The notes under the pieces were generated by a model. It saw only the letters and a list, made by a program, of their open reading frames with translations, ran no database searches and had not been told where the DNA came from. Below are positions 1-9,367 of a DNA stretch of 64,000 nt, piece after piece (the first letter of the stretch is position 1; each line of letters opens with the position of its first letter). Position numbers and translations under genes: made by a program. The stretch is taken from the NCBI RefSeq assembly GCF_003033885.1, contig NZ_CP024081.1:5137255-5201254 (forward strand). Reading direction: 5' to 3'. The DNA is from Pseudomonas rhizophila (GTDB lineage Bacteria; Pseudomonadota; Gammaproteobacteria; Pseudomonadales; Pseudomonadaceae).

Positions 1-337
1 AACAGTCCGCCAGACCGATAGCTTGCAGGGTCACGTGGGCCAGTTCGCGAGCGTTGCGCGTCAGGATCCCCAGGCGGTAACCCCGCTGCGCCAGCTCGCG
101 TACCAGCTCGACCGCTCCCGGCGCAGGCCGGGAGCCCAGCGCCAGGTCCCGCTCGTGTTCCAGCAACCAGGCATGCTTGGCTGCGGCTTCGTCGGCCGGC
201 AATGCCGCCAGGTGGGTCAGAATGTCGTCTTCGGCCGGGATCGCCAGGGCCACGCGAATCGCCGCAAAATCATGCACGGCGATGGTCAGCGTACCGTCCA
301 TGTCGAACACCCAGTGCCGCACATCGGCCAGACTCAT
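1..337 (-). CDS. HAD-family hydrolase, N-terminal part (runs off left edge)
   Basis: The visible 112 codons begin MSLADVRHWVFDMDGTLT. The segment VFDMDGTLT is HAD motif I, with the nucleophile Asp and the general acid/base Asp two residues later. GILTRN further on fits motif II (the T of hhhT). This is a haloacid-dehalogenase superfamily phosphohydrolase, probably phosphoglycolate-phosphatase-like with a helical cap, but the substrate cannot be told. Its ATG overlaps the tesB stop codon by 4 nt (ATGA), so it is translationally coupled downstream of tesB. The C-terminus lies outside the window. Confidence 0.85.
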   Translation of the reverse strand, partial: MSLADVRHWVFDMDGTLTIAVHDFAAIRVALAIPAEDDILTHLAALPADEAAAKHAWLLEHERDLALGSRPAPGAVELVRELAQRGYRLGILTRNARELAHVTLQAIGLADC

Positions 338-1203
338 GCCCAGTCCTTGCGGTGGCGAATCAGGCCTTCCTGGGTCACCGACGCCACCAGTTGTCCGGCG
401 CGATTGAACACGCTGCCACGAGAGAACCCACGGGAGTTGCCGGCCCACGGGCTGTCCATCGCATAGAGCAACCAGTCGTCGGCGCGCAGGTCGGCGTGGA
501 ACCACAAGGCGTGGTCGAGGCTGGCGACCTGCATGTCCTTTTGCCAAACCGATTTGCCGTGGGGCAACATCGAGGTGGTCAGCAGACCGAAATCCGAGGC
601 GTAGGCCAACAGGTATTTATGCAGGGCCGGTGAGTCCGCCAGGGCACCATCGGCCCGGAACCACACGTACTTGACCGGATCGGCCGGCTGCGGATTGTAG
701 GGATCTTTCTCGGTGACCGGGCGCACCTCGATCGGTTTGGGGCACAGCAGTTTTTCCCGCATGTGCTCGGGCAGCAGGTGCGCCCGCTGCTGGGTCAGTT
801 CCAGCTCCGAAGGCAGGTTCTCCGGCCCGACCACCTGGGGCATGGAGTTCTGGTGCTCAAAACCCTGCTCGTCGTATTGAAACGAAGCGCTGCACGTGAA
901 AATCGGGTTGCCCTTCTGGATCGCCGTGACCCGGCGGGTGCTGAAACTGCCGCCGTCACGCACCCGGTCCACCTGGTAGACCACCGGCAAGGCCGCATCG
1001 CCCGGACGCAGGAAATAACCGTGCATCGAATGCACATGACGGGCCTCTTCCACGGTCTGGCTGGCCGCCGACAGTGACTGGCCAAGCACCTGGCCGCCGA
1101 ACAACTGGCGAAACCCCAGGTCCTGGCTGCGACCGCGAAACAGGTTCTCTTCGATAGGTTCCAGGGTCAGCAGGTCGACCAGATCTTCCAACACGTGGCT
1201 CAT
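334..1203 (-). CDS. tesB: Acyl-CoA thioesterase II (TesB)
   Basis: The 289-aa protein has two hotdog domains and matches the TesB family along its whole length: IEENLFRGRSQDLG near the N-terminus, the FGGQVLGQ motif, HGYFLRPGD, SFSTRRV, YASDFGLL (catalytic Asp region) and VASVTQEGLIR at the C-terminus (catalytic Gln). TesB hydrolyses medium- and long-chain acyl-CoAs to free fatty acid and CoA in the cytosol. It is first in a two-gene unit with the HAD hydrolase (4-nt overlap). The length is normal for the family and the gene looks intact. The 102 bp between its start and the GNAT gene upstream hold no other gene I can see. Confidence 0.95.
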   Translation of the reverse strand: MSHVLEDLVDLLTLEPIEENLFRGRSQDLGFRQLFGGQVLGQSLSAASQTVEEARHVHSMHGYFLRPGDAALPVVYQVDRVRDGGSFSTRRVTAIQKGNPIFTCSASFQYDEQGFEHQNSMPQVVGPENLPSELELTQQRAHLLPEHMREKLLCPKPIEVRPVTEKDPYNPQPADPVKYVWFRADGALADSPALHKYLLAYASDFGLLTTSMLPHGKSVWQKDMQVASLDHALWFHADLRADDWLLYAMDSPWAGNSRGFSRGSVFNRAGQLVASVTQEGLIRHRKDWA

Positions 1204-1305
1204 TCAGACTTTCCTCACACAGCTCAACCGCGCAGTCGGTGCTGCGACGGTGGATCGATTGTTGGCCCGGGCCATTGTGGCGGGCATTGTAAACGTCCGT
1301 GTCGG

Positions 1306-1875
1306 CTAACCGTGCAGGGTCTGTAGCCACTGTTCACGGTTGATACGATAGAGCACATGTTGACGCAATGGATGACCGACGGCGAGCTTTGGGTGTTCAA
1401 AGTCATCGGCCGGGTCATGATGCATGCCGATGGCTTGCATGACTTTCTGCGATGGCAGGTTATCGACGGCGGCGAACGCCACCACCTCATCCAGCCCCAG
1501 GCGATCGAACGCACACCGCAAGGCCGTCCATGCGGCTTCGCTGGCATAACCCAGGCCCCAATGCTCACGGGCCAGACGCCAGCCGATCTCGATCGCCGGA
1601 GTGAAGTGCGCGTCGAACCCGACCACGCCCAGGCCGGTAAAGCCGATAAAGGCCCCGGTGTCCTTGCGCTGCAGGGCCCACAAACCAAAGCCATGCTCGG
1701 CAAAATGCCCCCGCACGCGCCCGATCAGTGCGGCGCTTTCCAGGCGGCTCAGGGGCGCCGGAAAATAACGCATCACCTGCGCATCGGCAGACATGGCGGC
1801 AAACTCCGGCAAGTCCGCGTCGCGCCACTGGCGCAGTATCAACCGCGCGCTTTGCAGTTCCAGTATCGGCTCCAT
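1306..1875 (-). CDS. GNAT-family N-acetyltransferase (RimJ/RimL-like)
   Basis: The protein is 189 aa from the chosen start, beginning MEPILELQSARLILRQWRDAD, which is the usual opening of RimJ/RimL-type acetyltransferases. The acetyl-CoA binding region appears as IGWRLAREHWGLGYASEA, and VVAFAAVDNLPSQKVMQAIGM is the typical C-terminal strand-helix (N-x-x-S-x-x-V-M-x-x-x-G-M). The start at 1875 follows a GAGAGGAAG ribosome binding site; an upstream in-frame ATG at 1908 would place that site inside the coding sequence. The acceptor could be a ribosomal protein N-terminus or a small amine. Nothing in the neighbourhood decides this. Confidence 0.85.
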   Translation of the reverse strand: MEPILELQSARLILRQWRDADLPEFAAMSADAQVMRYFPAPLSRLESAALIGRVRGHFAEHGFGLWALQRKDTGAFIGFTGLGVVGFDAHFTPAIEIGWRLAREHWGLGYASEAAWTALRCAFDRLGLDEVVAFAAVDNLPSQKVMQAIGMHHDPADDFEHPKLAVGHPLRQHVLYRINREQWLQTLHG

Positions 1876-1952
1876 TTGCTTCCTCTCCATGCCCCAACGC
1901 CTACTCAAGCGAAATCGCCACGCCCAAATAAACGGCCCACGGCCGCTGCCGG

Positions 1953-1992
1953 GATCAAGGTGGGAGACGCAGGCGACGTGCCCAGCTTGATC
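1953..1992. repeat. Imperfect inverted repeat in 200-bp intergenic gap
   Basis: GATCAAGGTGGG (1953-1964) pairs with CCCAGCTTGATC (1981-1992) with one mismatch, giving a 12-bp stem and a 16-nt loop. No T-tract follows on either strand, so a standard intrinsic terminator is not supported. It lies between the regulator stop (2076) and the GNAT start (1875), both on the minus strand. The rest of 1876-2075 holds nothing I recognise. Confidence 0.35.
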
Positions 1993-2075
1993 GAGTGAGC
2001 CACGCGGCTGCGCCAGGTATCAATTATCGACAGGCTTGGCTTGGCTGGCGAGGAGTTCGTCGCGCTCGTAGGGTG

Positions 2076-2741
2076 CTACCGGTTCAGACTGCGTTCGTAA
2101 GCGGCCAGAACGGTGCGCTCCGACTGCACCAGATAGGCTTCAAGCAGCCGGGTTGCCTCCTCTGATCGTCCTTCTTCGATACAACGCAGGATTGAAACGT
2201 TCATATCGACATAGGGCATATGCAGGAACTCCGGATCTTTGAGCAGGCCGAATGCCAGCCGCAGCTCGGCTGATATCTGACCGTAGAACACCACCAATCG
2301 CGGGCTGTCGGCGAGTTCGACGATAGCCTTGTGGAACATCATGTTGGCGGTGCCGACAGCCTTCCAGTCCTTGACTTCACGCGCTCGCATGCCCGCCTCC
2401 ACCGCCTCACGCATATGCAGCGTTCCCGGATGCAGCGGGTAACCCTGGGCAATGGCCTTGCATTCGATAAAGCGGCGGACACGATAGATGTCGATGATCG
2501 ACGCCATATCGGGCACCGCCACGCTCACCCCGCGATTGGGTTCATGTTTGAGCAACCCCTCGCGGGTCAGGACCCTGAACGCTTCCCTCAAGGTGTTGCG
2601 GGAAATCTGCAGGCTTTCGGCCAGGGCCGCTTCGGACAATCGTTGGCCCGGAACCAGTTCACCTTCGACCAGCATTCTGCGGACCTCCTGGGTAATGGAT
2701 TCTCCCAGCGAGCGAGGAAGGGAAGGTGAAACGTCGTTCAT
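2076..2741 (-). CDS. GntR-family regulator, FCD (FadR) subfamily
   Basis: The protein is 221 aa from MNDVSPSLPRS. The N-terminal winged helix-turn-helix is visible as LVPGQRLSEAALAESL, ISRNTLREAFRVLTREGLL and the wing EPNRGVSV. The C-terminal all-helical FCD ligand domain follows, with FHKAIVELADSPR (His of the metal/ligand site). It is divergent from the permease/pxp operon and is the obvious local regulator. FCD regulators usually repress and are released by an organic acid substrate. Upstream in-frame ATGs exist at 2786 and 2906, but the latter would cross a candidate operator. The chosen start gives the usual family length, although its ribosome site is weak. Confidence 0.85.
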   Translation of the reverse strand: MNDVSPSLPRSLGESITQEVRRMLVEGELVPGQRLSEAALAESLQISRNTLREAFRVLTREGLLKHEPNRGVSVAVPDMASIIDIYRVRRFIECKAIAQGYPLHPGTLHMREAVEAGMRAREVKDWKAVGTANMMFHKAIVELADSPRLVVFYGQISAELRLAFGLLKDPEFLHMPYVDMNVSILRCIEEGRSEEATRLLEAYLVQSERTVLAAYERSLNR

Positions 2742-2858
2742 GTGCAATCCAGAATAAGAATAAGAGAAGTCACTTTGATGTTCCATGAGAGCCCCGCCCA
2801 TGGCAAGGAGCAAGGGTGTCGCCTGCATCATTAAGTAACACCCACGAGTGATAAGGTT

Positions 2859-2877
2859 ACAATTTGGTGCGAATTGT
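2859..2877. promoter_or_regulatory. Candidate GntR operator (ACAATT-N7-AATTGT)
   Basis: A perfect 6-7-6 inverted repeat lies in the divergent gap between the GntR regulator and the permease. Its half-site AATTGT resembles the half-site of the palindrome at 2895-2907. Binding by the neighbouring regulator is inferred from position and symmetry only. Confidence 0.4.
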
Positions 2878-2894
2878 AGCCCCACATCAAACTG

Positions 2895-2907
2895 ATTGTT
2901 GAACAAT
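2895..2907. promoter_or_regulatory. Candidate GntR operator (ATTGTTGAACAAT)
   Basis: A perfect 13-bp palindrome with core GT-N3-AC, which fits the GT...AC pattern described for FCD-type GntR operators. A possible plus-strand -10 (TATAGA) lies 14 nt downstream of TTGTTG, so occupancy would probably block the operon promoter. It sits in the middle of the divergent region and could serve both genes. Confidence 0.5.
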
Positions 2908-3003
2908 TCAAAGTCTATAGATCAACACTTTTAGACCGATGTTTGAGTCATGGCACGCTCGTTGCTCAATAAAAAAATATCTCCCACCGTAGGAATTGAT
3001 GCC

Positions 3004-3033
3004 GTGACACAGACAGCCGTGACACAGACCGCT
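3004..3033 (+). repeat. 15-bp tandem duplication at the permease N-terminus
   Basis: GTGACACAGACAGCC is followed at once by a near-identical copy, GTGACACAGACCGCT, encoding (V/M)TQTA twice. Both copies begin with an in-frame GTG that could act as a start, so the repeat duplicates a possible initiation codon. Confidence 0.7.
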
Positions 3034-4251
3034 CAAGATTTTACAAAGACGCGACGCGCTTCCCTGATCGCAGCAATTTTCATGATGGCAACGTCCGCCA
3101 TCGGCCCTGGCTTCATCACCCAGACCGCCACGTTCACGGCCAAAATGGGTGCGGCATTTGCGTTCGGTATCCTGGCGTCGATTCTGATCGACTTCGTGGT
3201 TCAACTTAACGTCTGGCGTATCGTCACCCTGACCCGAATGCGTGCCGCAGACGTGGCCAACAACGCGATTCCAGGCAGTGGTTACCTGCTGGCGGTGCTG
3301 GTGATTTTCGGCGGGCTGGTGTTCAACGTCGGCAACATCGCCGGTGCCGGGCTGGGCCTGAACGCGTTGATGGGGCTTGATGCAAAATGGGGCGGCGGTC
3401 TCAGCGCCTTGCTGGCTATCGGCATCTTCCTTTCCCACCGCGCCGGAGTGGCCGTCGACCGGCTGATCGTCGTGCTGGGTCTGGTAATGATCGCCCTGAC
3501 CCTGTTCGTGGCCTTCGCTTCCAACCCGCCACTGGGCGAAGCCCTCTATCAAACCGTCCTTCCGGACCAGATCAACTTCGCCACCATTACCACCATTGTC
3601 GGCGGCACGGTCGGCGGTTACATCACTTATGCGGGGGCTCACAAACTGCTGGACCGCGGGACTACCGGGGTAGAAAACCTCCAGGCAGTGACCAAGGCAG
3701 CCTTGGGCGGCATCATGGTCACCGGCCTCATGCGCTACATCCTGTTTCTCGCCATCCTCGGCGTTGTTGCCAGCGGCGTAGTCATCGACACCTCGGGCCA
3801 GGGCGCCAATCCGGCCGCACAAGCCTTCCAGGCAGCAGCCGGGCAGTTCGGCCTGCGCGTCTTCGGTCTCATCCTCTGGGCCGCCAGTATCACCAGCGTG
3901 ATCGGCGCCGCTTACACCTCCATTTCCTTTATCACCGTGTTCAAGCCGGACATCACTGAGCAGGGGCGCAACCGCGCCACCACCGTGTTCATCGCTCTGT
4001 CGCTGCTGATCTTTGCCCTGATGGGAACGGCTCCCGCCGCACTGCTGCTCTTCGCGGGCGGTTTCAATGGCCTGATACTGCCAATCGGCCTGAGCATCTT
4101 TATCTACGTCGGCTGGCGCCGGTCCGACCTCATGGGCGGTTACCATTACCCACGCTGGCTGTTGGTGCTGGGCGCCCTGACCTGCCTGCTGACCTGGTAC
4201 ATGGCAATCAAATCCGTTGGGCCGATCTTCGCCTTCCTCAACGTTGCCTGA
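3004..4251 (+). CDS. NRAMP-family-like permease, YcsG type
   Basis: This is an integral membrane protein of about 415 aa with roughly 11 hydrophobic helices and the NRAMP/APC fold signature. It starts ATSAIGPGFITQTATFT, followed by GNIAGAGLGLNAL and TVGGYITYAGAHKLLD. The canonical NRAMP metal motif DPGN in helix 1 is replaced by ITQTATF, and no MPH motif is visible in helix 6, so Mn/Fe transport is doubtful. Bacillus ycsG sits in the same position beside ycsF and ycsI. An organic solute such as a lactam or amide is more likely here. I chose GTG 3004 because AGGA lies 9 nt upstream; ATG 2950 is in frame, adds 18 aa and has no good ribosome site. The N-terminus carries a 15-bp tandem duplication. 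Confidence 0.8.
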   Translation: MTQTAVTQTAQDFTKTRRASLIAAIFMMATSAIGPGFITQTATFTAKMGAAFAFGILASILIDFVVQLNVWRIVTLTRMRAADVANNAIPGSGYLLAVLVIFGGLVFNVGNIAGAGLGLNALMGLDAKWGGGLSALLAIGIFLSHRAGVAVDRLIVVLGLVMIALTLFVAFASNPPLGEALYQTVLPDQINFATITTIVGGTVGGYITYAGAHKLLDRGTTGVENLQAVTKAALGGIMVTGLMRYILFLAILGVVASGVVIDTSGQGANPAAQAFQAAAGQFGLRVFGLILWAASITSVIGAAYTSISFITVFKPDITEQGRNRATTVFIALSLLIFALMGTAPAALLLFAGGFNGLILPIGLSIFIYVGWRRSDLMGGYHYPRWLLVLGALTCLLTWYMAIKSVGPIFAFLNVA

Positions 4252-4279
4252 GCCCGATAACGAACAAGGAGTCACGTGA

Positions 4280-5050
4280 ATGCCAACCATAGATATCAAT
4301 AGCGACCTGGGCGAAAGCTTTGGCGCCTGGCACATGGGCGACGATGCCGCGATGCTCGATGTCGTGACCAGCGCCAATGTCGCCTGCGGTTTCCACGCCG
4401 GCGACCCGGCCGGCATCTTGCGCACACTGAAAGCGGCGGCGGCCAAAAATGTCACCATTGGTGCCCATGTCGCTTACCCGGACAAAGTGGGCTTTGGCCG
4501 CCGAAACATGGACGTGGCCAGCGATGAGCTGACGGCCGACGTGATTTACCAGATCGGCGCGCTGCAAGGCCTGGCCAAAGCCGCCGGCACGTCGGTGCGC
4601 TACGTAAAACCCCACGGCGCCTTGTACAACACCATTGCTCACGATCGCCGTCAGGCGCTGGCCGTGATCGAAGCCATCCGCGCGATCGACTCCAACCTCA
4701 TATTGGTTGCCCTGGCCGGCTCAAGCCTGATTGAACTGGCCCGTAACGAGGGTTTGCAGTGTATCGCCGAAGCCTTCGCTGACCGTGCCTATACGCCACA
4801 GGGCACCCTCGTCTCTCGCCGCGAACCAGGCGCGGTGCTGCACGATCCCAAGCTCGTCGCCCAACGTATGCTGCGCCTCGTTGAAGACGGCTGCCTCGAA
4901 GCGATCGATGGCAGCCTGACCAAAATCCAGGCCGACTCGATCTGTGTCCATGGCGACAGCCCCGCAGCGGTGGAAATGGCCCGCGAGCTGCGCCGGGTAT
5001 TGGAACAGGCGCACATGTCCTTGCAGCCCTTTGCCGGAGCACGCCCATGA
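4280..5050 (+). CDS. pxpA: 5-oxoprolinase subunit A, LamB/YcsF family (PxpA)
   Basis: The 256-aa protein matches the LamB/YcsF family throughout: [12 protein letters not shown] at the start, the segment [59 protein letters not shown] and ICVHGDSP. The conserved Asp/His residues of these motifs form the acid/metal-like active site. PxpA acts with PxpB and PxpC in ATP-dependent opening of 5-oxoproline to glutamate. AAGGAG lies 10 nt upstream of ATG. The gene follows the permease by 28 bp and overlaps the next gene by 4 nt. A substrate other than 5-oxoproline is possible given the biotin enzyme in the operon. Confidence 0.9.
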   Translation: MPTIDINSDLGESFGAWHMGDDAAMLDVVTSANVACGFHAGDPAGILRTLKAAAAKNVTIGAHVAYPDKVGFGRRNMDVASDELTADVIYQIGALQGLAKAAGTSVRYVKPHGALYNTIAHDRRQALAVIEAIRAIDSNLILVALAGSSLIELARNEGLQCIAEAFADRAYTPQGTLVSRREPGAVLHDPKLVAQRMLRLVEDGCLEAIDGSLTKIQADSICVHGDSPAAVEMARELRRVLEQAHMSLQPFAGARP

Positions 5051-5853
5051 ACGCCCTTGATCTCGCCCGCCAGGCGGCCATCGCCGCTGCCCGGGATGCA
5101 CGCAGCACTTACCGTAACGGCGAGGTCGCCCCCACGGCGGGTATCGCGCCGGGCATGACCCAGGCCAACCTGATCGCCCTGCCGCGCGCCTGGGCGTACG
5201 ACTTCCTGCTGTATGCCCAGCGCAATCCCAAAGCCTGCCCGATCCTTGACGTCAGCGACGCCGGCAGCCCGAGTACGCTGCTGGCTGAAGGGGCGGACCT
5301 GCGCACTGACATCCCGCTGTACCGCATCTGGCGTGATGGAAAGCTGGCCGAGGAAGTCAGCGATGCCACTCAGGCCTGGGCTGAACACGACGACATGGTG
5401 GCCTTTTTGATCGGCTGCAGCTTCACCTTTGAAACCGCCCTGCAAGAGGCCGGCATCGAAGTGCGGCATATCACCGATGGTTGCAACGTACCGATGTACC
5501 GGACCAACCGTGCCTGCCGCCCGGCCGGACGTCTACAGGGTGAAATGGTGGTATCGATGCGACCGATCCCCGCCGATCGCGTGGCTGAGGCGAGCACTAT
5601 TTCCGGACGCTATCCCTCAGTCCATGGCGCCCCGGTGCACATCGGCGAACCCGCGCTGCTCGGCATCCAGGACCTGGGACGCCCCGATTTCGGCGATGCC
5701 GTACGCATCGAACCCGGCGAGATCCCGGTGTTCTGGGCCTGCGGCGTCACTCCCCAGGCCGCGGTCATGGCCTCGGGCGTGCCCTTCGCCATCACCCATT
5801 CGCCGGGCCATATGTTCATCACCGATGTGCCTGACAGCACCTACCACGTCTAG
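5047..5853 (+). CDS. DUF1445 putative hydro-lyase (YcsI type)
   Basis: The 268-aa protein carries the DUF1445 / D-glutamate-cyclase-like signatures: [15 protein letters not shown], the segment [51 protein letters not shown] and [12 protein letters not shown] at the C-terminus. Bacillus ycsI is the same family in the same gene order. Mammalian relatives hydrate D-glutamate/5-oxo-D-proline, which suggests a role in feeding or recycling the cyclic amide. The ATG overlaps the pxpA stop (ATGA). The length is normal and the gene is intact. The exact reaction is not shown by the sequence. Confidence 0.85.
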   Translation: MNALDLARQAAIAAARDARSTYRNGEVAPTAGIAPGMTQANLIALPRAWAYDFLLYAQRNPKACPILDVSDAGSPSTLLAEGADLRTDIPLYRIWRDGKLAEEVSDATQAWAEHDDMVAFLIGCSFTFETALQEAGIEVRHITDGCNVPMYRTNRACRPAGRLQGEMVVSMRPIPADRVAEASTISGRYPSVHGAPVHIGEPALLGIQDLGRPDFGDAVRIEPGEIPVFWACGVTPQAAVMASGVPFAITHSPGHMFITDVPDSTYHV

Positions 5854-5862
5854 GAGTCTCCC

Positions 5863-7479
5863 GTGCGTTTTCTACCGGTCAACCTGGACGCCCTGCTCGT
5901 CGAATTGAAAGACCTCGACGAGACACTGGCGTTGTTCGACGCCCTGATGGCCGAGCCGATTGCTGGCGTGGAGGAAATCATTCCTGCCGCACGAACGCTG
6001 CTGATCCAATTTCGCCCCAGCGCCATTGCGCAGCAGGCGCTCGTCAATCGTATCGCTAGCCAAGACCTGAGCCAGCGCCGCGCGATCGAGCATCGCCGGG
6101 TGGAAATTCCCGTCCATTACAATGGCGAAGACCTCGACGAGGTCGCCACGCTGCTGGGGATCAGCCGCGCCGAGGTGGTCCAACGCCACACCGCCCATGA
6201 CTACAGCGTGGCCTTCTGCGGATTCGCGCCGGGCTTCGCCTACCTCACCGGCGGTGCGGGTTTCCAGGTGCCTCGCCGACAAACTCCACGTACCCGCATA
6301 CCCGCGGGTGCGGTTGCCCTGGCGGGGGAATTCAGCGGTGTTTATCCGCAAGCCAGCCCCGGCGGATGGCAGATCATCGGCGTCACGCCTTTGCAGATGT
6401 GGGACCTGAACCGCGCTGAATCGGCCTTGCTGCGTCCAGGCTATAAAGTGCGCTTCACCGATGCAGGCCCGCTCCCGGCGGGTGGCCTGCCCGCCCCCAC
6501 GGTACCGGCAAGTGCCGCCGCGCCCAGCGGCGCCTATCTGGAAATCATCACCCCCGGTTTGCACAGCGTATTGCAGGATATGGGCCGTCCCGGCCAAACC
6601 GGCCAAGGCGTATCCCGTTCCGGCGCGCTGGACCTGGGCGCGCTGCGGGCAGCCAACCGCGCGGTCGGCAACCGCTCGGACATGGCCTGTGTGGAATCGG
6701 TACTCGGCGGCCTGAGCTTCGTTTGCCATGGCCGTGCCGTGATCGCCGTCACCGGTGCGCAAACCCCGGTCACAATCACCAACGCCAGTGGCCTGCAATG
6801 GCAGGCAAGTCACTACCAGCCCATCGAGCTGGACGCGGGTGACCGCGTCAGCCTGGGTTCCCCCCTCGCGGGGCTGCGCAGCTACCTGGCGATTCGCGGC
6901 GGCTTTGACGTCACTCCGGTGCTGGGCAGCCTGTCCACAGACACCCTGGCCCAGGTCGGTCCCCCGGCACTCGCCGCCGGCGACCTATTGGGCTTTACGA
7001 CACTGACAACGGGAACCAGCGTATCGCTGAACGAAGCCCCAGCCTTTGAGCTGCCTACAGCTACCAACATCGTCACCCTTGACGTGGTCATGGGACCGCG
7101 TACCGACTGGTTCACCGAAGACGCCATCCAGCGTCTGAGCAGCCAGCTCTGGCGCGTCACCTCACAGTCCAACCGCGTCGGTATTCGTCTGGCCGGTGAA
7201 ATACCGCTAGCGCGCAGCAACCACCATGAGTTGCCCAGCGAAGGCACCTCCGTGGGCGCCATTCAGGTCCCGGCCAGCGGCCAACCGGTTCTGTTTCTCG
7301 CCGATCACCCGTTGACCGGTGGCTATCCAGTGATCGCCGCAGTCGCCAGCTACCATCTCGACCTGGCTGGCCAGATCCCTATCAATGCGCAGATTCGCTT
7401 CAACCCTGTGGACGGCTTCAAAGAGATTCAACCCGCTACGCAAGCTTCTTCAACTGCCGATGTGAAAAAAATTCCATGA
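5863..7479 (+). CDS. pxpBC: Fused 5-oxoprolinase subunits B and C (PxpB-PxpC; KipI-KipA)
   Basis: This 538-aa protein joins two subunits that are separate in E. coli and Bacillus. Residues 1 to about 215 are the KipI/PxpB domain, with the family motif [11 protein letters not shown] at 120-130 and [13 protein letters not shown] at 161-173. A short Pro/Ala linker follows (about 216-222). Residues 226 to about 525 are the KipA/PxpC domain, with [14 protein letters not shown] at 231-244 and SRSGALD at 251-257. Both domains are homologous to the carboxyltransferase part of urea carboxylase. The start is GTG, preceded by TAGGAG. The stop overlaps the biotin carboxylase start by 4 nt, so the two products are probably made in fixed ratio. 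Confidence 0.88.
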   Translation: MRFLPVNLDALLVELKDLDETLALFDALMAEPIAGVEEIIPAARTLLIQFRPSAIAQQALVNRIASQDLSQRRAIEHRRVEIPVHYNGEDLDEVATLLGISRAEVVQRHTAHDYSVAFCGFAPGFAYLTGGAGFQVPRRQTPRTRIPAGAVALAGEFSGVYPQASPGGWQIIGVTPLQMWDLNRAESALLRPGYKVRFTDAGPLPAGGLPAPTVPASAAAPSGAYLEIITPGLHSVLQDMGRPGQTGQGVSRSGALDLGALRAANRAVGNRSDMACVESVLGGLSFVCHGRAVIAVTGAQTPVTITNASGLQWQASHYQPIELDAGDRVSLGSPLAGLRSYLAIRGGFDVTPVLGSLSTDTLAQVGPPALAAGDLLGFTTLTTGTSVSLNEAPAFELPTATNIVTLDVVMGPRTDWFTEDAIQRLSSQLWRVTSQSNRVGIRLAGEIPLARSNHHELPSEGTSVGAIQVPASGQPVLFLADHPLTGGYPVIAAVASYHLDLAGQIPINAQIRFNPVDGFKEIQPATQASSTADVKKIP

Positions 7480-9215
7480 AAAAATTACTGATTGCCAACC
7501 GTGGTGAAATTGCCGTCCGCATCGCCCGCGCCTGCCGCGACTACGGCGTGCAGTCTGTCGCGGTCTATGCCGACGCGGACATCGACGCCCTGCACGTGCG
7601 CCAGGCCGACGAAGCCTACTCACTGAATGGCCAGCGCCCGGCCGAAACCTACCTGGATATCGGCAAACTGATTGCCGTGGCCAAACGCAGCGGCGCCGAT
7701 GCCGTGCACCCCGGCTATGGTTTTCTGTCTGAACGGGCCGACTTCGCCCGGGCGGTGATCGACGCAGGGTTGATCTGGATCGGTCCCAACCCGCAGACCA
7801 TCGACGTGCTCGGCGACAAGGTCGAGGCGCGAAAAATTGCCCAACTGGTCGGGGCGCCTCTGGTAGCCGGTACGCCTGGCCCGGTCGAAAGCGCCGCCGA
7901 AGTATTGGCCTTTGCCGAACAGCACGGCCTGCCAATTGCCATCAAGGCTGCCTTTGGCGGCGGTGGACGCGGCATGAAAGTCGCCTGGCGCATGGATGAA
8001 GTGGCTGAATTGTTCGCCTCCGCCGTGCGCGAAGCGCAAGCGGCCTTTGGTCGTGGCGAGTGCTATGTCGAACAGTTCCTCGACCGTCCTCGGCACATCG
8101 AAGCGCAGATCCTCGCCGACAAACACGGCAAGGTCGTCGTCGTCGGCACGCGTGACTGCTCCTTGCAGCGGCGCAATCAGAAGCTGGTGGAGGAAGCGCC
8201 GGCGCCCTTTATCAGCGACGAACAGCGCCAGCGTATTCATCAATCCGCTCAGGATATCTGCGCCAAAGCCGGCTACGTCGGTGCCGGCACGGTGGAGTTC
8301 CTGCTCAGCCAGGATGGCACCCTGTCGTTCCTTGAGGTCAATACCCGCTTGCAGGTCGAGCACCCGGTGACCGAAGAGACCACTGGGGTGGATCTGGTGA
8401 TCGAACAACTGCGGATCGCCGACGGTTTGCCGTTGTCCTTCAGTGAGACGCCGACCCCACGTGGCCATAGCTTCGAATTTCGCATCAATGCGGAAGACCC
8501 AGGCAAGGGCTTCCTGCCCACCCCCGGTCAGATCACCGATTTCCTGCCACCGTCTGGCCCGGGTGTGCGCCTGGACAGCGGCGTGATAAGCGGCTCGCGA
8601 GTGCCCAGCACCTTCGACTCGATGATGGCCAAACTGATCGTCACCGGCGCTACCCGCGAACAGGCTATTGTCCGCGCCCGACGCGCCTTGGCGGAATTCA
8701 ACATTGAAGGCATTGCCTCGGTGCTGCCGTTCCACCGGGCGGTGATGGACCATGACGACTTCACCGGTGCCGATAAATTCGCCGTGCACACGCGCTGGAT
8801 CGAAACCGATTTCGCCGAACAGATCACGCTCGCCCCACGTACCGCGGTATCGGCCGACCCAGGCATCCTGCGCACGTTTGTCGAGATCGACGGCAAGCGC
8901 CACGAACTGGGCCTTCCGGCTGCGCTGCTGCGAGGCGTCAGCCTGAATGCAGCGGGTACCGCCAGCGAAAACACGGCCCCCTCCGAGGTCACTGATCCGC
9001 AGGCGGTACTGACGCCCGTGGCGGGTAATCTGCATACCTGGGTCGTCGAAGACGGCGAGTCGGTGAGCACCGGGCAAGTGATCGCGGTTGTAGAAGCCAT
9101 GAAAATGGAAACCTCGGTCCTCGCACCTTGTGAAGGCCAGGTGCAGATCGCCAAACAGGCCGGCGACTATTTTGAAGCCGGCTCCGTCATTGGCCGCATC
9201 AAAACAGCTCTCTGA
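7476..9215 (+). CDS. Biotin carboxylase fused to biotin carboxyl carrier domain
   Basis: The 579-aa protein begins [19 protein letters not shown], the classic biotin carboxylase N-domain. The ATP-grasp loop [24 protein letters not shown] (catalytic and metal-binding residues) and EFRINAED follow. A linker leads to a C-terminal biotinyl domain with EAMKME, in which Lys543 is the expected biotin attachment site. The protein covers the BC and BCCP functions but has no carboxyltransferase; the fused KipI-KipA protein next to it is the natural partner by homology with urea carboxylase. The arrangement resembles a urea-carboxylase-like enzyme split into two polypeptides. It could instead be a dedicated acyl-CoA carboxylase whose partner lies elsewhere. 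Confidence 0.88.
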   Translation: MKKLLIANRGEIAVRIARACRDYGVQSVAVYADADIDALHVRQADEAYSLNGQRPAETYLDIGKLIAVAKRSGADAVHPGYGFLSERADFARAVIDAGLIWIGPNPQTIDVLGDKVEARKIAQLVGAPLVAGTPGPVESAAEVLAFAEQHGLPIAIKAAFGGGGRGMKVAWRMDEVAELFASAVREAQAAFGRGECYVEQFLDRPRHIEAQILADKHGKVVVVGTRDCSLQRRNQKLVEEAPAPFISDEQRQRIHQSAQDICAKAGYVGAGTVEFLLSQDGTLSFLEVNTRLQVEHPVTEETTGVDLVIEQLRIADGLPLSFSETPTPRGHSFEFRINAEDPGKGFLPTPGQITDFLPPSGPGVRLDSGVISGSRVPSTFDSMMAKLIVTGATREQAIVRARRALAEFNIEGIASVLPFHRAVMDHDDFTGADKFAVHTRWIETDFAEQITLAPRTAVSADPGILRTFVEIDGKRHELGLPAALLRGVSLNAAGTASENTAPSEVTDPQAVLTPVAGNLHTWVVEDGESVSTGQVIAVVEAMKMETSVLAPCEGQVQIAKQAGDYFEAGSVIGRIKTAL

Positions 9216-9246
9216 TTTAAAACTTTTCTTTTCGCAGTCAGTACGC

Positions 9247-9270
9247 GCAACGGGGTAATAACCCGGTTGC
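9247..9270. terminator. Hairpin after the pxp/biotin operon
   Basis: GCAACGGGGT and ACCCGGTTGC can pair with one mismatch around the loop AATA. It lies 30 nt after the biotin carboxylase stop and about 100 nt before oprD. No T-run follows, so it may be an mRNA-stabilising or partial terminator stem and not a full terminator. Confidence 0.35.
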
Positions 9271-9367
9271 CGCGTGCTGCCCGCAGAAAACTGTAGATGT
9301 AACTTTGCAATCAAAATAACGATAAAACCCAACACATAAATCTGCTGTTATCTGGAGCATAAAGAGC

